From Thiomonas sp. (GTDB taxonomy: Bacteria; Pseudomonadota; Gammaproteobacteria; Burkholderiales; Burkholderiaceae), in NCBI GenBank assembly GCA_027443745.1, contig DAIAZB010000395.1:3989-67988 (forward strand): DNA of 64,000 bases, written 5' to 3'. The notes below the pieces were generated by a model, which worked only from the letters and a program-made list of their open reading frames with translations, was not told where the DNA came from and made no database searches. Within the stretch, counting starts at the first letter, position 1. Each line of letters begins with the position of its first letter. The translations under genes and the position numbers were made by a program. Shown here one piece after another: positions 63,895-64,000 of this stretch.

Positions 63895-64000
63895 GATTTG
63901 TCGCGCCCTACAGGCGTCCGCTCGCGCCCTCCGACCGCAGGGCCCATGCGGGTTGCCCCGCCCATGCGCGTGACCTGCTTGGCCTTGTCCACGCGCGCCT
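63891..64000 (-). CDS. Partial gene upstream of the phosphatase (C-terminal end)
   Basis: A minus-strand frame enters from the right edge and ends at 63891 with ATGA overlap to the phosphatase start. The last residues are basic ([12 protein letters not shown]). In this chromosomal setting a Ser/Thr protein kinase commonly precedes PP2C; the tail is too short to prove it. Confidence 0.55.
   Translation of the reverse strand, partial: ARVDKAKQVTRMGGATRMGPAVGGRERTPVGRDKS

Noticed and set aside
1..64000. CRISPR arrays, rRNA genes, riboswitches
   Set aside because: I looked for regularly spaced repeats, rRNA landmarks and recognisable leader structures and found none that I can support.

Overview
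The window looks like a GC-rich betaproteobacterial (Burkholderiales-type) chromosome carrying the right-hand end of an integrative and conjugative element (ICE). The right end is ordinary chromosome: a PP2C-type phosphatase, rph, rdgB and hemW, all on the minus strand (60220-63894), next to a tRNA-Ser(TGA) gene at 60091-60178. A P4-type tyrosine integrase (58752-59930) abuts this tRNA, so the element extends leftwards from the tRNA 3' end. No second attachment repeat was found, so the element probably runs off the left edge. Genus cannot be fixed from the sequence alone.

Element backbone, right to left: an AlpA-like regulator and a run of small coupled genes (56639-58906: HD hydrolase, EexN-like lipoprotein, three or four unknowns); an XRE regulator / HipA-like kinase / unknown triad (54409-56467) divergent from a second XRE gene; a DUF1376 protein, ParB, a sigma-like protein and a UPF0149-like protein (50458-54136); a VirB1/TrbN-type transglycosylase; and an IncP-like transfer block with traJ and relaxase traI on one side of a probable oriT and traK-traL-traM-traB on the other (42264-47947). 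The left arm has traF, traG, an ArdC-like antirestriction protein, a Toprim/LPD7 primase-like protein and trbB (2430-13773). Apart from trbB and the transglycosylase, no type IV secretion genes are present. Five copies of an ACGG-N4-CCGT operator tie the XRE/kinase promoter to the promoter of the AlpA-side gene run.

Foreign inserts break the backbone. (1) A TetR plus KAS II (FabF-like) pair sits between the ArdC-like gene and the primase. (2) A cargo block lies between trbB and traI (about 14-42 kb). Its left half is a mosaic of IS3, IS21, IS1634 (two copies) and IS5 pieces around a B12-type radical SAM gene and a LysE exporter. Next comes a lower-GC, tightly coupled operon: degenerate PLP-decarboxylase-fold protein, PNPOx, EamA exporter, B3/B4 tRNA-editing-like protein, YggS, trimethylamine-dehydrogenase-like flavoprotein, TrpD and TrpC. 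Beside it is a LuxI / RsaM-like / LuxR quorum-sensing set. Lux-box-like dyads precede both luxI and the radical SAM gene. I read 17-33 kb as a quorum-sensing-controlled biosynthetic locus of unknown product. Its right half (33.4-42 kb) is GC-rich stress/detoxification genes with their LysR and TetR regulators. (3) Between traB and the transglycosylase are two integron gene cassettes with recognisable attC sites but no integrase.

The most notable candidates for new biology are the quorum-controlled cluster, the operator-linked XRE/HipA-like kinase triad, and the cassette pair inside a transfer region.
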